DNA of 46,156 bases from JAVBNF01 sp031551725 (GTDB taxonomy: Bacteria > Bacteroidota > Bacteroidia > Bacteroidales > P3): contig JAVBNF010000008.1 in NCBI GenBank assembly GCA_031551725.1, forward strand, positions 1-46,156, given 5' to 3'. The first letter of the stretch is position 1. Every line of letters begins with the position of its first letter. The position numbers and the translations under genes were made by a program. Below, one piece after another: positions 9,201-16,975 of this stretch. The notes below the pieces were generated by a model, which worked only from the letters and a program-made list of their open reading frames with translations, was not told the DNA's origin and made no database searches.

Positions 9201-10389
9201 AATTTAATTGGGATCGTCCGATTTTAAATTCTAAATTTTCACGTTTTGTGTATGACACGGCGCGATAAGAAAACTTGATTTGATATGTTTTTCCTTGTTC
9301 AAAACGAATACAGTTTGAAATCAACCAATCGTTTGTGGAATCGCCTGTTGTTGGAATCTGTGCATAGGTGGTTAGGCCCGAATTTGCGAAGGTCCAAGAA
9401 GAAGCTGAAGGAGTTCTTTTGCGTACAATCCACGAATTAGCAATATCGGATTCGCTAAAATAGGTTTGATAAGGAATTGTTGACAGCTCTGTATGTTTAA
9501 CGATATGGTTTTTTAAAGTATCGTTCGATAAATCCACATCGTTGCCTGTTTTTTGCAACCATGCGCGCATTGTGAAAGACGTTTTGCCTGCCGCAAAAAC
9601 TGGGAGATTTTGGAATTGTATCGTTTTTATTTCATCTGTTGAAATATCAGTCGAAATGAGCTCACCCACGGGGGCGTTGTCATCAATCTGATAATAAGCC
9701 ATCACTTCGGTTATTTTTTGGATGCCGTTGTTTCGAAGTTGTATGCGGACGGGTTGATCATCAATAACACAATTGGAGACGGGCGTCACAAAATCGTATA
9801 AGGCATAATCCACTTCCGGGAGTTCCTTGAAAACAATATTGTCTAAATAAAATTCACCTTTGTTGCTGGCTATGTTTTCTACACGGAAGGCTATGTAGTA
9901 ATTAACAGTTGCATCAATGCTATCTATGAGCACATTGTAGCTATTCGTTCCCGGTAGTACAGGAGCGAGAGTAATTATTCGGGCGCCTGCAGCACTTGCA
10001 GAGCCTTTTGCAATGTAGATGAATAGGTAACTTGTCATATTCGGCACTAAGCTAACAGCATCAAAAGTGAGGCGATATTTTTTATTGGCAGTAAGGCTTA
10101 GGCAACGGGTCCAAAGGTTGCCTGCTGTTGCATTGCTGGAGTGATCTATGAAATCCGGTACAATCCGGTTTTCGGTATATGAAGTGGAGCGAAAATTCCA
10201 ATTTACGGCATCGGAGGATCCTCCTGTTTTATTTGTAATCGTAAATCCGTTTCTATTTGTATCCCCAATCGTTCCGAAATCCGGACGGTAGGGCATGTCT
10301 ACACTCCCCACACATTGGGCGGAAACATTGTTGGAAAACAAAAATAGTCCACAAAAAAACAATATAAAAATCGTAAGGCGTAATTTCAT
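6286..10389 (-). CDS. T9SS type A sorting-domain surface protein with repeated choice-of-anchor J / cleaved-adhesin domains
   Basis: The 1367-aa product has a signal peptide (hydrophobic residues 5-24, ending SAQ). At least five beta-sandwich repeats follow, each opening with a proline-aromatic/FE-type motif: PYRPDFGT, PYQTYFSE, VYYGFESL, IYRFGFED and PYTCGFEQ. These are typical of choice-of-anchor J/cleaved-adhesin modules. CARDB-like linkers such as VRIQLRNNGIQ alternate with them. The last ~75 residues (PNPATSSVSVQSP to VKKLIIKR) are a T9SS C-terminal sorting domain with the usual GVYFVKV core. The protein should cross the outer membrane through T9SS and be anchored or released at the surface, probably for adhesion. 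No T9SS machinery gene is in the window. Confidence 0.9.
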   Translation of the reverse strand: MKLRLTIFILFFCGLFLFSNNVSAQCVGSVDMPYRPDFGTIGDTNRNGFTITNKTGGSSDAVNWNFRSTSYTENRIVPDFIDHSSNATAGNLWTRCLSLTANKKYRLTFDAVSLVPNMTSYLFIYIAKGSASAAGARIITLAPVLPGTNSYNVLIDSIDATVNYYIAFRVENIASNKGEFYLDNIVFKELPEVDYALYDFVTPVSNCVIDDQPVRIQLRNNGIQKITEVMAYYQIDDNAPVGELISTDISTDEIKTIQFQNLPVFAAGKTSFTMRAWLQKTGNDVDLSNDTLKNHIVKHTELSTIPYQTYFSESDIANSWIVRKRTPSASSWTFANSGLTTYAQIPTTGDSTNDWLISNCIRFEQGKTYQIKFSYRAVSYTKRENLEFKIGRSQLNLDNLLFALNNFHDTIIKTVTTYYTATETGSHFVGFHAISPKLRSGIVLTNLNIIEYTPAEIPVYYGFESLKNKNDWSFVDAASSDTSWKIVGGVNDIFKDDSAAKVISTRSQGGCDWIISRPLHLQIGHTYKFSYAAKSQSANGELMKIFLGQSPSFVSLQTSRVLSEDSVKSTTYEMRSFTFQPSTTDIYYIGLLFASNAHGNGGLYLDEIALIENTYANVPDFEIIGVKLTKSDNPNVSISSGCNLGNNNTLHVRVKTHVTQTINNIDVYYQINSETPVKQQISVDNLESKWLKFDNVNLSETRNYEIRAWVAYPTDYNHRNDTSDVLKISNVRAIDLAPIYRFGFEDNESFDAWNLGRWNVVHNPLLSFRGNAHAYSAGSIQAKNAWMFTRCIEIHKDTTYMVSFYYRSVDTSRAENLGVGYNSNQDGNSINQIGKINNFKTISYKRAVNYFRVPSTRPYYIGFQDSSKNPTHGILFDELLITDSITGNRPELQFVSANAPSSIACKYGEESLSITFANNGIRTLSGFELGYKTGDGSIVKETYTDNIEPDAVKTYTFNAKWDLTNIRKDSIRFWVSADDELDRTNDSSSYYRIERVYDDPVPYTCGFEQTDDLNGWAIINADKDAYLWGYASGSGARTGSGYATMTTSLDVAKNNDWLVSKCIYLEAAKPYKLRFHYKGYGATAAEKMNVYIANQNDLTTLENGTKLIGFEAFSNTQYQLAEASFGVSVSGSYYIGFHALGSASARQIFIDDFAVIIDTASLPIDVKITEISSPASDTNLTETEMLIVKIKNESTKRVTNIPVHVICKFINTDGSERLVADVTETVSSLNAGDSYLHTFSNFLNMQDTGKYVFTAIANHSDDKNAENDTCRKTVYCYAPAPVVGIRKGQNETDVKIVPNPATSSVSVQSPLIMRSLNIYNAVGKEVFTTDIQKNQIDIRVDQYVEGVYFVKVVTSQGAIVKKLIIKR

Positions 10390-10434
10390 TTCTTTAATCG
10401 GTTTATATATTTCAACTCACAATATACTTCCTTA

Positions 10435-10442
10435 CAAAGTTA
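10435..10442 (-). promoter_or_regulatory. -7 box of the T9SS adhesin promoter
   Basis: The minus strand reads TAACTTTG, 46 bp before the adhesin start. No clear -33 element is seen. The surrounding ~140-bp gap is A/T-rich and otherwise empty. Confidence 0.5.
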
Positions 10443-10531
10443 AGAAAAAAAAGCGATTTTTCCTAACTTTCTATCATTTTTTACATTAATAAAACAAAGT
10501 AAAAAAGAAAAAGTTTTAAGAAAGAGAAAAT

Positions 10532-13500
10532 TTAAAAGTCGAGGCTTAAAGAAAGATAAAATATCATGCTTCCAATTTTCTCATTTTCAATACCATAGGC
10601 CCAGTCTGCGCGAATGAAATAGCCAAATAATTGCGAGCGCAATCCCCAACCCACGCCGGCCACAAAAGGCTCAAGGTTTTTTTCAATGGTAATGGTAAAT
10701 GGATCTTCATCTACAACACGTTTGTAATAAGCATTTTCCTTTGACCAAGGATTCCAGCCAACCCAAGCAGTTCCGGCATCCAAAAAGCCAACAACCTGAA
10801 AATGTTTGAAAAACGGTTTTTCAATCGGTTTTGGAGATAAGCAGCTGAAAATCGGGAAACGTAATTCCGAATTGATAGCTATAAAGCTATTCCCATTTCG
10901 GATGTTTTGTGTAAAGCCACGCATATTGGTTGCCAATGTTTGATAGGCGTAGTTTTGAGTTTGATCAATTTGAATATCGCGGTTGAATTTTGGAAACATC
11001 CAATCGTCCACACCGCCCATGTAATAAATGAGTTTTGAAGGTCCGAACGAAGTACTTGCCGCAAAACGGTTGGCCCAGATAAATGTTTTCCAAATGCGTT
11101 GGTAATTCCGGAAATCAACACCCAAAACAAACATGCTTTCGCTATTTTTGGTGATGTTTTGGTAATATTCTGCAAAGAATTTTGTGCGTGTTCCAAGAGG
11201 AATGTTTTGCGTAAGCAGGCGCGAGTGGTCATAAATCAATTCACCTTTCAAACCTGCCCAATATTCGCTCAAATCGTCTGCGTCAATCGTTATGCGGTCT
11301 GTGGCGCGATAGAATGTGTGATTATAGCGCCCGATAGCTGTTCCTTTAAGCAAAAGGACTTCGCTAAATGGATATTTTAATACATAATATGCATTGTATG
11401 AACGTTGACGAATAGCTGTGTATGAGCTTGTTTCATTGATGCTTTGGCGATGTACGATAATTTGGCGCCCTAAACGATGGGTTAGGTTTTCATAACTCAA
11501 CAAATACTCGGTGTTGCTGAAATCGAGTGAAAGGCGCATGCCTGCAACAATCCGGTGGTTTTCCATCAAATCGCTCATGCCGATTTTAAATAATCCGGTG
11601 GCACCGGGATTCAAATAGATCGGACTTCCACCGCCGGAGTAGGTTTGGTAGGATTCGTTTAAAAAGCTGAAGTTGAGCTGAGTTGTAGCTTCGTTAACGG
11701 TGTATTCAACTTCGTAGTTGCGCAGTTTTGGCGGTTGAGGTACGCGCACGCTATCGGTTGAAAGAGCAGTTTGCACTTTGATGAAATCGTCGGAAGCATC
11801 ACTCAAACGGGCTTGACGCAGTTTTTTTTTCGACTTTTTGGGTTGTGCTTTTTCACCAATGGAGTCCGCTTTTTTTTGCTCTTCCAGTTGTCGTTGAGCT
11901 TCTTTTTTAGCAGAAGTTTGCGCGTTTTTTGATTTGCGGTAACGCGTCAGACTGTTGTCAACAGCTTTATCCGTATCATCAATATTTTTCAAATTTAATA
12001 AATAGCGATTTTTCAAATGAAGGATATCAGCAATCTTTCCGGTTTTCCGGTTAATATCTTGTTCCTGAATATTGCGTACGCTGTTGGTAACCGTATGCCA
12101 TTCGCTGGTCTGTGTGTAATGAATAGTCGTATCAACCGTTTCGATTACGCTATCAAGAATGGCGATTGAACGGTTGTAAATTCCGTTTTCATTGTTCAGA
12201 AAACTGATTTTATTATCGGAATATTGCATGGGATAGCGAAAATCAACTTCCGGATTGTTTGTTGTATTGAACAAAAATGGGTTGTCGGATTTTTGCAAAT
12301 CATACATGAAAATTTGATGATTAGCTGAAAATGAAGGAGCTTCTGAGAATTTGTTGTTTATTTTCAAACTGTCGTTCGGACGATTGGATGAAAAAACAAT
12401 TTTTGTATTTCCGAAAAAGCGCGGATGTGCATCATCGTACATATCGTTGGTAATTTGTGTCGCAACATTGGTTCCCATGTTGTACAGAAAAATGTCCGAC
12501 TGCCCTTGTTTTACAGCGGAAAGTGCAATCATGCGACCGTTTGGTGCGTACGAAAAACCAAGAATTTTATCGAAGTTTTCCATGTTTAATTTCTCGTACT
12601 TTCGTGTTGTCATATCATATAGCAAAAGTACGGTCACGCCTTTCTCTTCGCCTGCCACAGCAAGGATTTCTCCGGCCGGATGCCAGGCGATCATCGGATA
12701 AGTATAATCGGGATGATCGTTGATACTGTAACCGATTTGGTAAATTTTCTTACCACGTTTCTTTTTTAAATCACGAATATAAATACGTGCTTTTCCTAAT
12801 TCATTAGACACATATGCCACATGCTGTCCATCGGGATTTTGTAAGAATTGTGAATATTTCCGGTCTTTCTGTTTTAAGCGTTTCAGAGATTGTTTTTTAT
12901 CCGGAATTTGACGAACAGTATCATGTGTTTTCCCTTCCGTATAAAAGGCTTTCATGTCTTTAATCAAATCGTTGAAAGGCCTGTTGTACGTATGTGAGAA
13001 AGCGGACTCGATTTCTTTGTAAACGGCCATATTCTGTAAGAGCGAAGAAATGCTTTGGTCACCGTATTTCTGCGAAAGGAAATAAAAAAATGCATGTCCT
13101 GCTACCCGGGCATCCTCGCCTTCCAGTGTTAAGATATATTTGTATGCCCCGTATGAAAAGCCGTCACGCACTTGGTCGTCTAACACTTCGTCCCATTGAT
13201 TGGCCAGATATGAAGTGGCACCAAACAAAAACCAATCGGGAAGTTCAACTCGTGCGCTATTTCTTACTTGCGCCGTGAGCGATTGTCCATAAATCGCTTG
13301 ATTGATTAATATTTCGGAAATCCCCGAGCGGATTTGGCGTTCGAAATCGACATAATCACCATCAAAAAATAAAAAGATTTTGGAACCTAAAATCTTCGTC
13401 ACACCGCCTGTTACATAGCTCTCTTCTTCAACATAACCAATATTGGTTTGTTTGTAATCGGTGAGTCTGTTAAAAATAATAAACTGAAATTTATCTTCGG

Positions 13501-13774
13501 AAAATACGCCAATTTTTTTCTCCAATTCCTCCAGATGATGCTGTGCGTAGCTGGCAGTGTATTGCGACAGGTTTTTGCCGTTCCGATTGAAATAAACGTC
13601 AAAACGTTCGAAACGATAATACATCCAAAAAAACTCTTCGAATTGTACGCGTTTGCGGCCAAAGTTGGTGTGCGAGCCGGTGTAAAATTGTGCCTGTATA
13701 CATTGAAAAAGTCCTGCCGAAAACAAAAACAGCAAGACCACTTTCAGGCTTACAATTCGACATTTTGTCTTCAT
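10532..13774 (-). CDS. TolB-like propeller fused to an Omp85/BamA-type outer-membrane barrel
   Basis: The 1080-aa product has a signal peptide (about 1-28). An N-terminal region (about 30-280) resembles a peptidase-MA-like segment, but no HExxH is seen. WD40/PD40-like repeats of the TolB type follow (about 300-600: HVAYVSNELGKARIYIRD, MIAWHPAGEILAVAGE, GRMIALSAVKQGQSDIFLYN, KIVFSSNRPND). Next come a Lys-rich linker (about 640-690) and a C-terminal ~360-residue beta-barrel of the bacterial surface antigen family, ending in YLSLSLDF. The terminal Phe is the usual signal for barrel assembly. The likely place is the outer membrane with a periplasmic propeller. Its start overlaps the engB stop by 4 bp (ATGA), so the two are translationally coupled. 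Confidence 0.85.
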   Translation of the reverse strand: MKTKCRIVSLKVVLLFLFSAGLFQCIQAQFYTGSHTNFGRKRVQFEEFFWMYYRFERFDVYFNRNGKNLSQYTASYAQHHLEELEKKIGVFSEDKFQFIIFNRLTDYKQTNIGYVEEESYVTGGVTKILGSKIFLFFDGDYVDFERQIRSGISEILINQAIYGQSLTAQVRNSARVELPDWFLFGATSYLANQWDEVLDDQVRDGFSYGAYKYILTLEGEDARVAGHAFFYFLSQKYGDQSISSLLQNMAVYKEIESAFSHTYNRPFNDLIKDMKAFYTEGKTHDTVRQIPDKKQSLKRLKQKDRKYSQFLQNPDGQHVAYVSNELGKARIYIRDLKKKRGKKIYQIGYSINDHPDYTYPMIAWHPAGEILAVAGEEKGVTVLLLYDMTTRKYEKLNMENFDKILGFSYAPNGRMIALSAVKQGQSDIFLYNMGTNVATQITNDMYDDAHPRFFGNTKIVFSSNRPNDSLKINNKFSEAPSFSANHQIFMYDLQKSDNPFLFNTTNNPEVDFRYPMQYSDNKISFLNNENGIYNRSIAILDSVIETVDTTIHYTQTSEWHTVTNSVRNIQEQDINRKTGKIADILHLKNRYLLNLKNIDDTDKAVDNSLTRYRKSKNAQTSAKKEAQRQLEEQKKADSIGEKAQPKKSKKKLRQARLSDASDDFIKVQTALSTDSVRVPQPPKLRNYEVEYTVNEATTQLNFSFLNESYQTYSGGGSPIYLNPGATGLFKIGMSDLMENHRIVAGMRLSLDFSNTEYLLSYENLTHRLGRQIIVHRQSINETSSYTAIRQRSYNAYYVLKYPFSEVLLLKGTAIGRYNHTFYRATDRITIDADDLSEYWAGLKGELIYDHSRLLTQNIPLGTRTKFFAEYYQNITKNSESMFVLGVDFRNYQRIWKTFIWANRFAASTSFGPSKLIYYMGGVDDWMFPKFNRDIQIDQTQNYAYQTLATNMRGFTQNIRNGNSFIAINSELRFPIFSCLSPKPIEKPFFKHFQVVGFLDAGTAWVGWNPWSKENAYYKRVVDEDPFTITIEKNLEPFVAGVGWGLRSQLFGYFIRADWAYGIENEKIGSMIFYLSLSLDF

Positions 13775-14373
13775 GACTGCATTTTCAAGAGCGTATCAAT
13801 GTAATCTAAAATTTCTTCTTTGCCGCGCTGTGTTTCGGAAGAACTAATAAACATAGGAGGTAGTTCTTCCCAAGTTTTAAGCATTTCTCTCTTGTATGCG
13901 GCCACGTTTTTATCCACTTGAACAGGAGAAATTTTATCGGCTTTTGTAAAAATAAGGGCGAACGGCAGACCGTTTTCACCCATCCATTCGATAAATTCTA
14001 AATCGATTTTTTGCGCTTCCAAACGCACATCAATCAAGATGAATGTGCAAAATAAATTTTCGCGATGTGTGAAATAATCGCTGATCATTTTATGCCACTT
14101 GCCGCGATTTTCTTTGGATGTACGTGCATAACCGTAGCCCGGTAAGTCAACCAAATACCATTCATTTTTGTTAATCATGAAATGGTTGATCAATTGTGTT
14201 TTTCCCGGTTTTCCGGAAGTTTTAGCAAGATCTTTATGGCTGCACAACATGTTGATCAACGATGACTTACCAACGTTTGAGCGTCCGACAAAAGCAAACT
14301 CCAAGAGTTCGGTTTTCGGACATTTTTTATAGTCGGAATTGCTGATTACGAATTGTGCAGAGGTTATTTTCAT
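13771..14373 (-). CDS. engB: Ribosome biogenesis GTP-binding protein EngB (YihA/YsxC)
   Basis: The 200-aa GTPase acts in late 50S ribosomal subunit assembly. All G motifs are visible: G1 GRSNVGKSS at residues 30-38, the switch I GKTQLINHF, G3 DLPGYGYA, G4 TKAD and G5 SSS. Size and order match EngB. It heads a two-gene unit with the barrel protein downstream (4-bp overlap). Confidence 0.96.
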   Translation of the reverse strand: MKITSAQFVISNSDYKKCPKTELLEFAFVGRSNVGKSSLINMLCSHKDLAKTSGKPGKTQLINHFMINKNEWYLVDLPGYGYARTSKENRGKWHKMISDYFTHRENLFCTFILIDVRLEAQKIDLEFIEWMGENGLPFALIFTKADKISPVQVDKNVAAYKREMLKTWEELPPMFISSSETQRGKEEILDYIDTLLKMQS

Positions 14374-14381
14374 TTCTTTAT

Positions 14382-14437
14382 TTCGAATTTAGGATTTAGG
14401 ATTTCGGATTTGGAATTACCAATTCGGAATCCGAAAT
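14382..14437. repeat. TTTAGGATTTAGGATTTCGGATT tandem plus palindrome
   Basis: Short direct repeats lead into an imperfect palindrome with 17-nt arms (14401-14417 and 14421-14437, two mismatches) between engB and glsB. It probably acts as a weak terminator or is a neutral repeat. Confidence 0.7.
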
Positions 14438-14443
14438 AAAAAA

Positions 14444-15364
14444 TTACCATACCATATGGCGTTCTTTTTTGCTTGGATAAACGTCCGGGATACGAACGAG
14501 GATGCCGGTTTCTTCAACTTCGCCGAAATGCTCGTTAACAGCGGTACCAAAGGTTTTCATGGTTGCCGAAAGTTTGAGGTATGCACTGAACATCGGCGGA
14601 ATATTTTCGCCTAATTCACGCACCAAACGTGTTAAAACTTTATAGGCTTCTTCTGATTTCAAGCCGACAAAAGGCGCTTCCAATTCTTCGAGGGGAGTTA
14701 CTGTATTTACCGGATATATCGGCGTAACCAAATTGTCTTTATCGGGAAAATAAAGTTTAAAATAATGTAGAATTAAATCGCGCGCTTTGGTATTAAAACT
14801 TGGATACATGGTGATTTTTCCAAAGTAGTATTCCACGCCGGTGTCTTGCATGGCAATAGCACCGAGCCCGTCCCACAAATTATCAAGCGAAAACAAACCT
14901 TTACGGGCATCGGAAGAGGATTGGTATTCGGGACTTACAAACGAGCGTCCTAATTCAATTGTTTTAGGTAGATATTCGGTAAGAAATTTTTCGGAGAAAT
15001 GGAACAATTCGGAAGTTGCAATTCGCGGCACACCGTTATCGAATTTGTCCATCTGTTTGCCTTCCAAATAGCGGTATCCGCCTACGATTTTTTCGGCTTC
15101 AACATCCCAAACGATCAGTTGTTTGTATGGGGCAATCTCTTGGATGTCGAATTCGTCGATATCGGTTTCTTTTCCTGTTCCGCCACCGGCTTCACGAAAG
15201 CTAATTTCGCGCAAGCGGCCTACTTCAAGCATCAAGTTCGGCGCTTGAGCATGCGTAAAGGCATAGACCTCACGGTTGCCATAATTGGTTTTACGCAAAA
15301 ACAGTTCCGGTTTAAGTTCGCTTTTTAGCATTGCTATATCAATAGGAGGGATGATATTCTTCAT
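14444..15364 (-). CDS. glsB: N-acyltransferase GlsB-like (hemolysin/OlsB-type GNAT)
   Basis: The 306-aa product is an acyl-ACP-dependent amino-acid N-acyltransferase of the hemolysin/OlsB GNAT type. Visible family segments are EVGRLREISFREAGGGTG near residue 50, KQLIVWDVEAEKIVGGYRYLEG, and ELGRSFVSPEYQSSSDARKGLF (acyl-chain and pantetheine side). In Bacteroides thetaiotaomicron the homolog GlsB N-acylates glycine in the first step of glycine-lipid synthesis, beside the O-acyltransferase GlsA. The same neighbour is present here with a 4-bp ATGA overlap, so I assign GlsB by family plus context. Ornithine or another amino acid as substrate cannot be excluded. Confidence 0.85.
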   Translation of the reverse strand: MKNIIPPIDIAMLKSELKPELFLRKTNYGNREVYAFTHAQAPNLMLEVGRLREISFREAGGGTGKETDIDEFDIQEIAPYKQLIVWDVEAEKIVGGYRYLEGKQMDKFDNGVPRIATSELFHFSEKFLTEYLPKTIELGRSFVSPEYQSSSDARKGLFSLDNLWDGLGAIAMQDTGVEYYFGKITMYPSFNTKARDLILHYFKLYFPDKDNLVTPIYPVNTVTPLEELEAPFVGLKSEEAYKVLTRLVRELGENIPPMFSAYLKLSATMKTFGTAVNEHFGEVEETGILVRIPDVYPSKKERHMVW

Positions 15365-16200
15365 ACTTGAAAAAGTTTTTCAGGATTGTTCTTCAATTCA
15401 TACACATGTTTTTTCACCAGTTGCGCCCATTCCTTGTCGGTGTGCGAACGGTCGAAAGTTGTATAAGCAATCGGTTTCCCGATGGTGATATGAATTGACT
15501 TATTGAACTGATTGTACATTTCGTCCACGAGCCACATTTGCTCGATATTTGCTTTGATGCCCAAGCGTTTCCGCCATGTGGCCCAGCGATAAAAGCGGTC
15601 GGAATTACGGGCGTCGATATAAACGGGAACAATGTTCCGTTCATTTTTGCGCGCCTTTGCAATAAATGTCGATTTCCATTCCGGATCTTCGATAACACCC
15701 TTGTTTTTGCGTGAACAAAGGCCGGCAGGAAAATAAAGGATGGTGCGGTTTCCGGCAAAAGTTTCGTCCAAAAGCTGCCTGTTTCCGGCGTTGCTGCCCA
15801 TTTTGTTAACCGGCACAAACACCGGACGCAAATTGGGTAAAAACATCAAAACATCATTCACAGGAAATACAACATCTTCGCGAATATGCCCGATTTTACT
15901 GATGAGGGCAATGCCGTCGAGTCCACCCAGCGGATGATTGGATGCAAAAATCAAGCGATCGTTTTGCGAAATATTTTCTTCTCCGCTTATGCTGATACGG
16001 GCGCCAAACTCCTCAACAATTGCATCTGCAAAAGCAATTCCTTGTGGCTTTTGGTGTCTGTATAGAAAACTATTGATTTGCTCCACATGCAATATGCGAT
16101 TCAATAAGCGAATAAGAAAACCGGGCACCCACGGTGCAAAGCGCGGCGCCTTTTCTGTAATCAGATCTCTGAGGTCTATTGTTTTCTCTGTAATTTCCAT
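15361..16200 (-). CDS. glsA: Lysophospholipid-type O-acyltransferase GlsA-like (PlsC family)
   Basis: The product is about 279 aa with the PlsC catalytic HX4D motif as NHPLGGLD and the later conserved FPAG segment (ILYFPAGLCSRK). PlsC enzymes acylate a hydroxyl of a lyso-lipid. Next to glsB it probably adds the second acyl chain to N-acylated glycine lipid. The ATG at 16200 (MEITEKT) is chosen because a TATATTTG box lies just upstream; the longer frame from 16242 would start upstream of that box. It is first in the two-gene operon. Confidence 0.86.
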   Translation of the reverse strand: MEITEKTIDLRDLITEKAPRFAPWVPGFLIRLLNRILHVEQINSFLYRHQKPQGIAFADAIVEEFGARISISGEENISQNDRLIFASNHPLGGLDGIALISKIGHIREDVVFPVNDVLMFLPNLRPVFVPVNKMGSNAGNRQLLDETFAGNRTILYFPAGLCSRKNKGVIEDPEWKSTFIAKARKNERNIVPVYIDARNSDRFYRWATWRKRLGIKANIEQMWLVDEMYNQFNKSIHITIGKPIAYTTFDRSHTDKEWAQLVKKHVYELKNNPEKLFQV

Positions 16201-16211
16201 AATACAACCTG

Positions 16212-16219
16212 CAAATATA
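16212..16219 (-). promoter_or_regulatory. -7 box of the glsA-glsB promoter
   Basis: The minus strand reads TATATTTG, 11 bp before the ATG at 16200. This decides the start codon and implies a very short leader. Confidence 0.65.
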
Positions 16220-16277
16220 CAAAAAAAGAATGGAAAACGCAAAAATATGGAATTTAGAATTTTGAACTTGATTTTTC

Positions 16278-16308
16278 TTTGTTATTTCGAAAATTGTTTA
16301 TACCTTTG
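16278..16308 (+). promoter_or_regulatory. Consensus promoter of the candidate sRNA
   Basis: TTTG at 16278-16281 and TACCTTTG at 16301-16308 are exactly 19 bp apart. There is no coding sequence on this strand downstream, which points to an RNA gene. Confidence 0.75.
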
Positions 16309-16312
16309 CAGT

Positions 16313-16396
16313 CTGAAAAGTCAGAATCAAGCGGACACGTAATGGTGGCTCGGTACGGAGATAAACGCACAACTACGGTTGATTCAGGCTTTTTTT
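16313..16396 (+). ncRNA. Candidate ~85-nt small RNA of unknown family
   Basis: The transcript predicted from the consensus promoter ends at a strong intrinsic terminator. GAATCAA (16324-16330) pairs with TTGATTC (16379-16385). The stem extends past an A/A mismatch through GTC/GGC and is followed by seven T. The 48-nt loop is G+C-richer than its surroundings and contains GGTGGCTCGGTACGGAG. No ORF of useful length or ribosome site is seen. It lies between the promoter of glsA and the 3' end of the ORF at 16400. It does not show the GGAA/AGCAG core of SRP RNA or the form of 6S RNA, and I do not recognise a riboswitch class. Confidence 0.6.
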
Positions 16397-16399
16397 CTT

Positions 16400-16855
16400 T
16401 TAGATGCTGCCCTTAATAAACCAATCTACGACCTCAACATAATTGGGTTTTTCTGCCGGAGCCGAATTAACCGTAGCAACAGCATTGTACATTTTATTGC
16501 TTTTTGAATCTTTAAAACTCACAAGCAGTCGATATGTTGGTTTATTTCCTTGTTTAACAATATCTGCATGGTATAATGCATTATTCAACGTATCTTTTGA
16601 CCTATACAGTAAGACCAAACCCTTTTTGATCCTTATCAATTCTTTGTGTACCCTTCTATTTCGTTTCAATATACTGTAATTTATTAATACATTCTTGCCC
16701 ACACAATCCATTTGCTGAGCGATTGTATTGGGTAAAGGATTTAATATAAAATCCGCCCTCGGCTGACTTGTCGGTTTTGTAAAGTATTCGTCAGGAATTG
16801 ACAATGCATTTGGCAATACTTCTTGATTTGCGTATTTATCAACAAAATTCGTCAT
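16400..16855 (-). CDS. Orphan 151-aa protein, possibly a phage-type RNase-like domain
   Basis: I do not firmly recognise this protein. The C-terminal half has a pattern of strands (RRVHKELIRIKKGLVLLYRS, then DTLNNALYHADIVKQGNKPTYRLLVSFKD, then VATVNSAPAEKPNYVEVVDWFIKG) reminiscent of small phage nuclease domains of the barnase/EndoU/ColicinE5/RelE-like group. That is a weak impression, not an assignment. There is no signal peptide. The gene stands alone between the sRNA terminator and a regulator operon, and its leader is a near copy of the one before the KilA-N gene. That suggests a small accessory or phage-derived gene rather than a core gene. Confidence 0.6.
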   Translation of the reverse strand: MTNFVDKYANQEVLPNALSIPDEYFTKPTSQPRADFILNPLPNTIAQQMDCVGKNVLINYSILKRNRRVHKELIRIKKGLVLLYRSKDTLNNALYHADIVKQGNKPTYRLLVSFKDSKSNKMYNAVATVNSAPAEKPNYVEVVDWFIKGSI

Positions 16856-16917
16856 AAAAAATAATTAAAAAAAGTCCTCACATATATAAACGCGATGACC
16901 CCCTAAATTATTTCTTA
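16856..16917 (-). promoter_or_regulatory. Leader module B, shared with the KilA-N gene
   Basis: Read on the minus strand it matches positions 1-60: 37 of 38 bases identical over 16917-16880, then a similar T/A-rich run to the ATG. Upstream of it are two tandem AAATTTAACA-type repeats that are not visible for copy A because of the window edge. Confidence 0.7.
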
Positions 16918-16975
16918 ACAAATGTTAAATTTTTGTTAAATTTTCAGAGTACAAAGGAAAAAAAAGATAACAGGT

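Noticed and set aside
16313..16396. SRP RNA or a known riboswitch
   Set aside because: The GGAA/AGCAG core of SRP RNA is absent, no downstream gene is in the same direction within reach, and no riboswitch motif is recognised.
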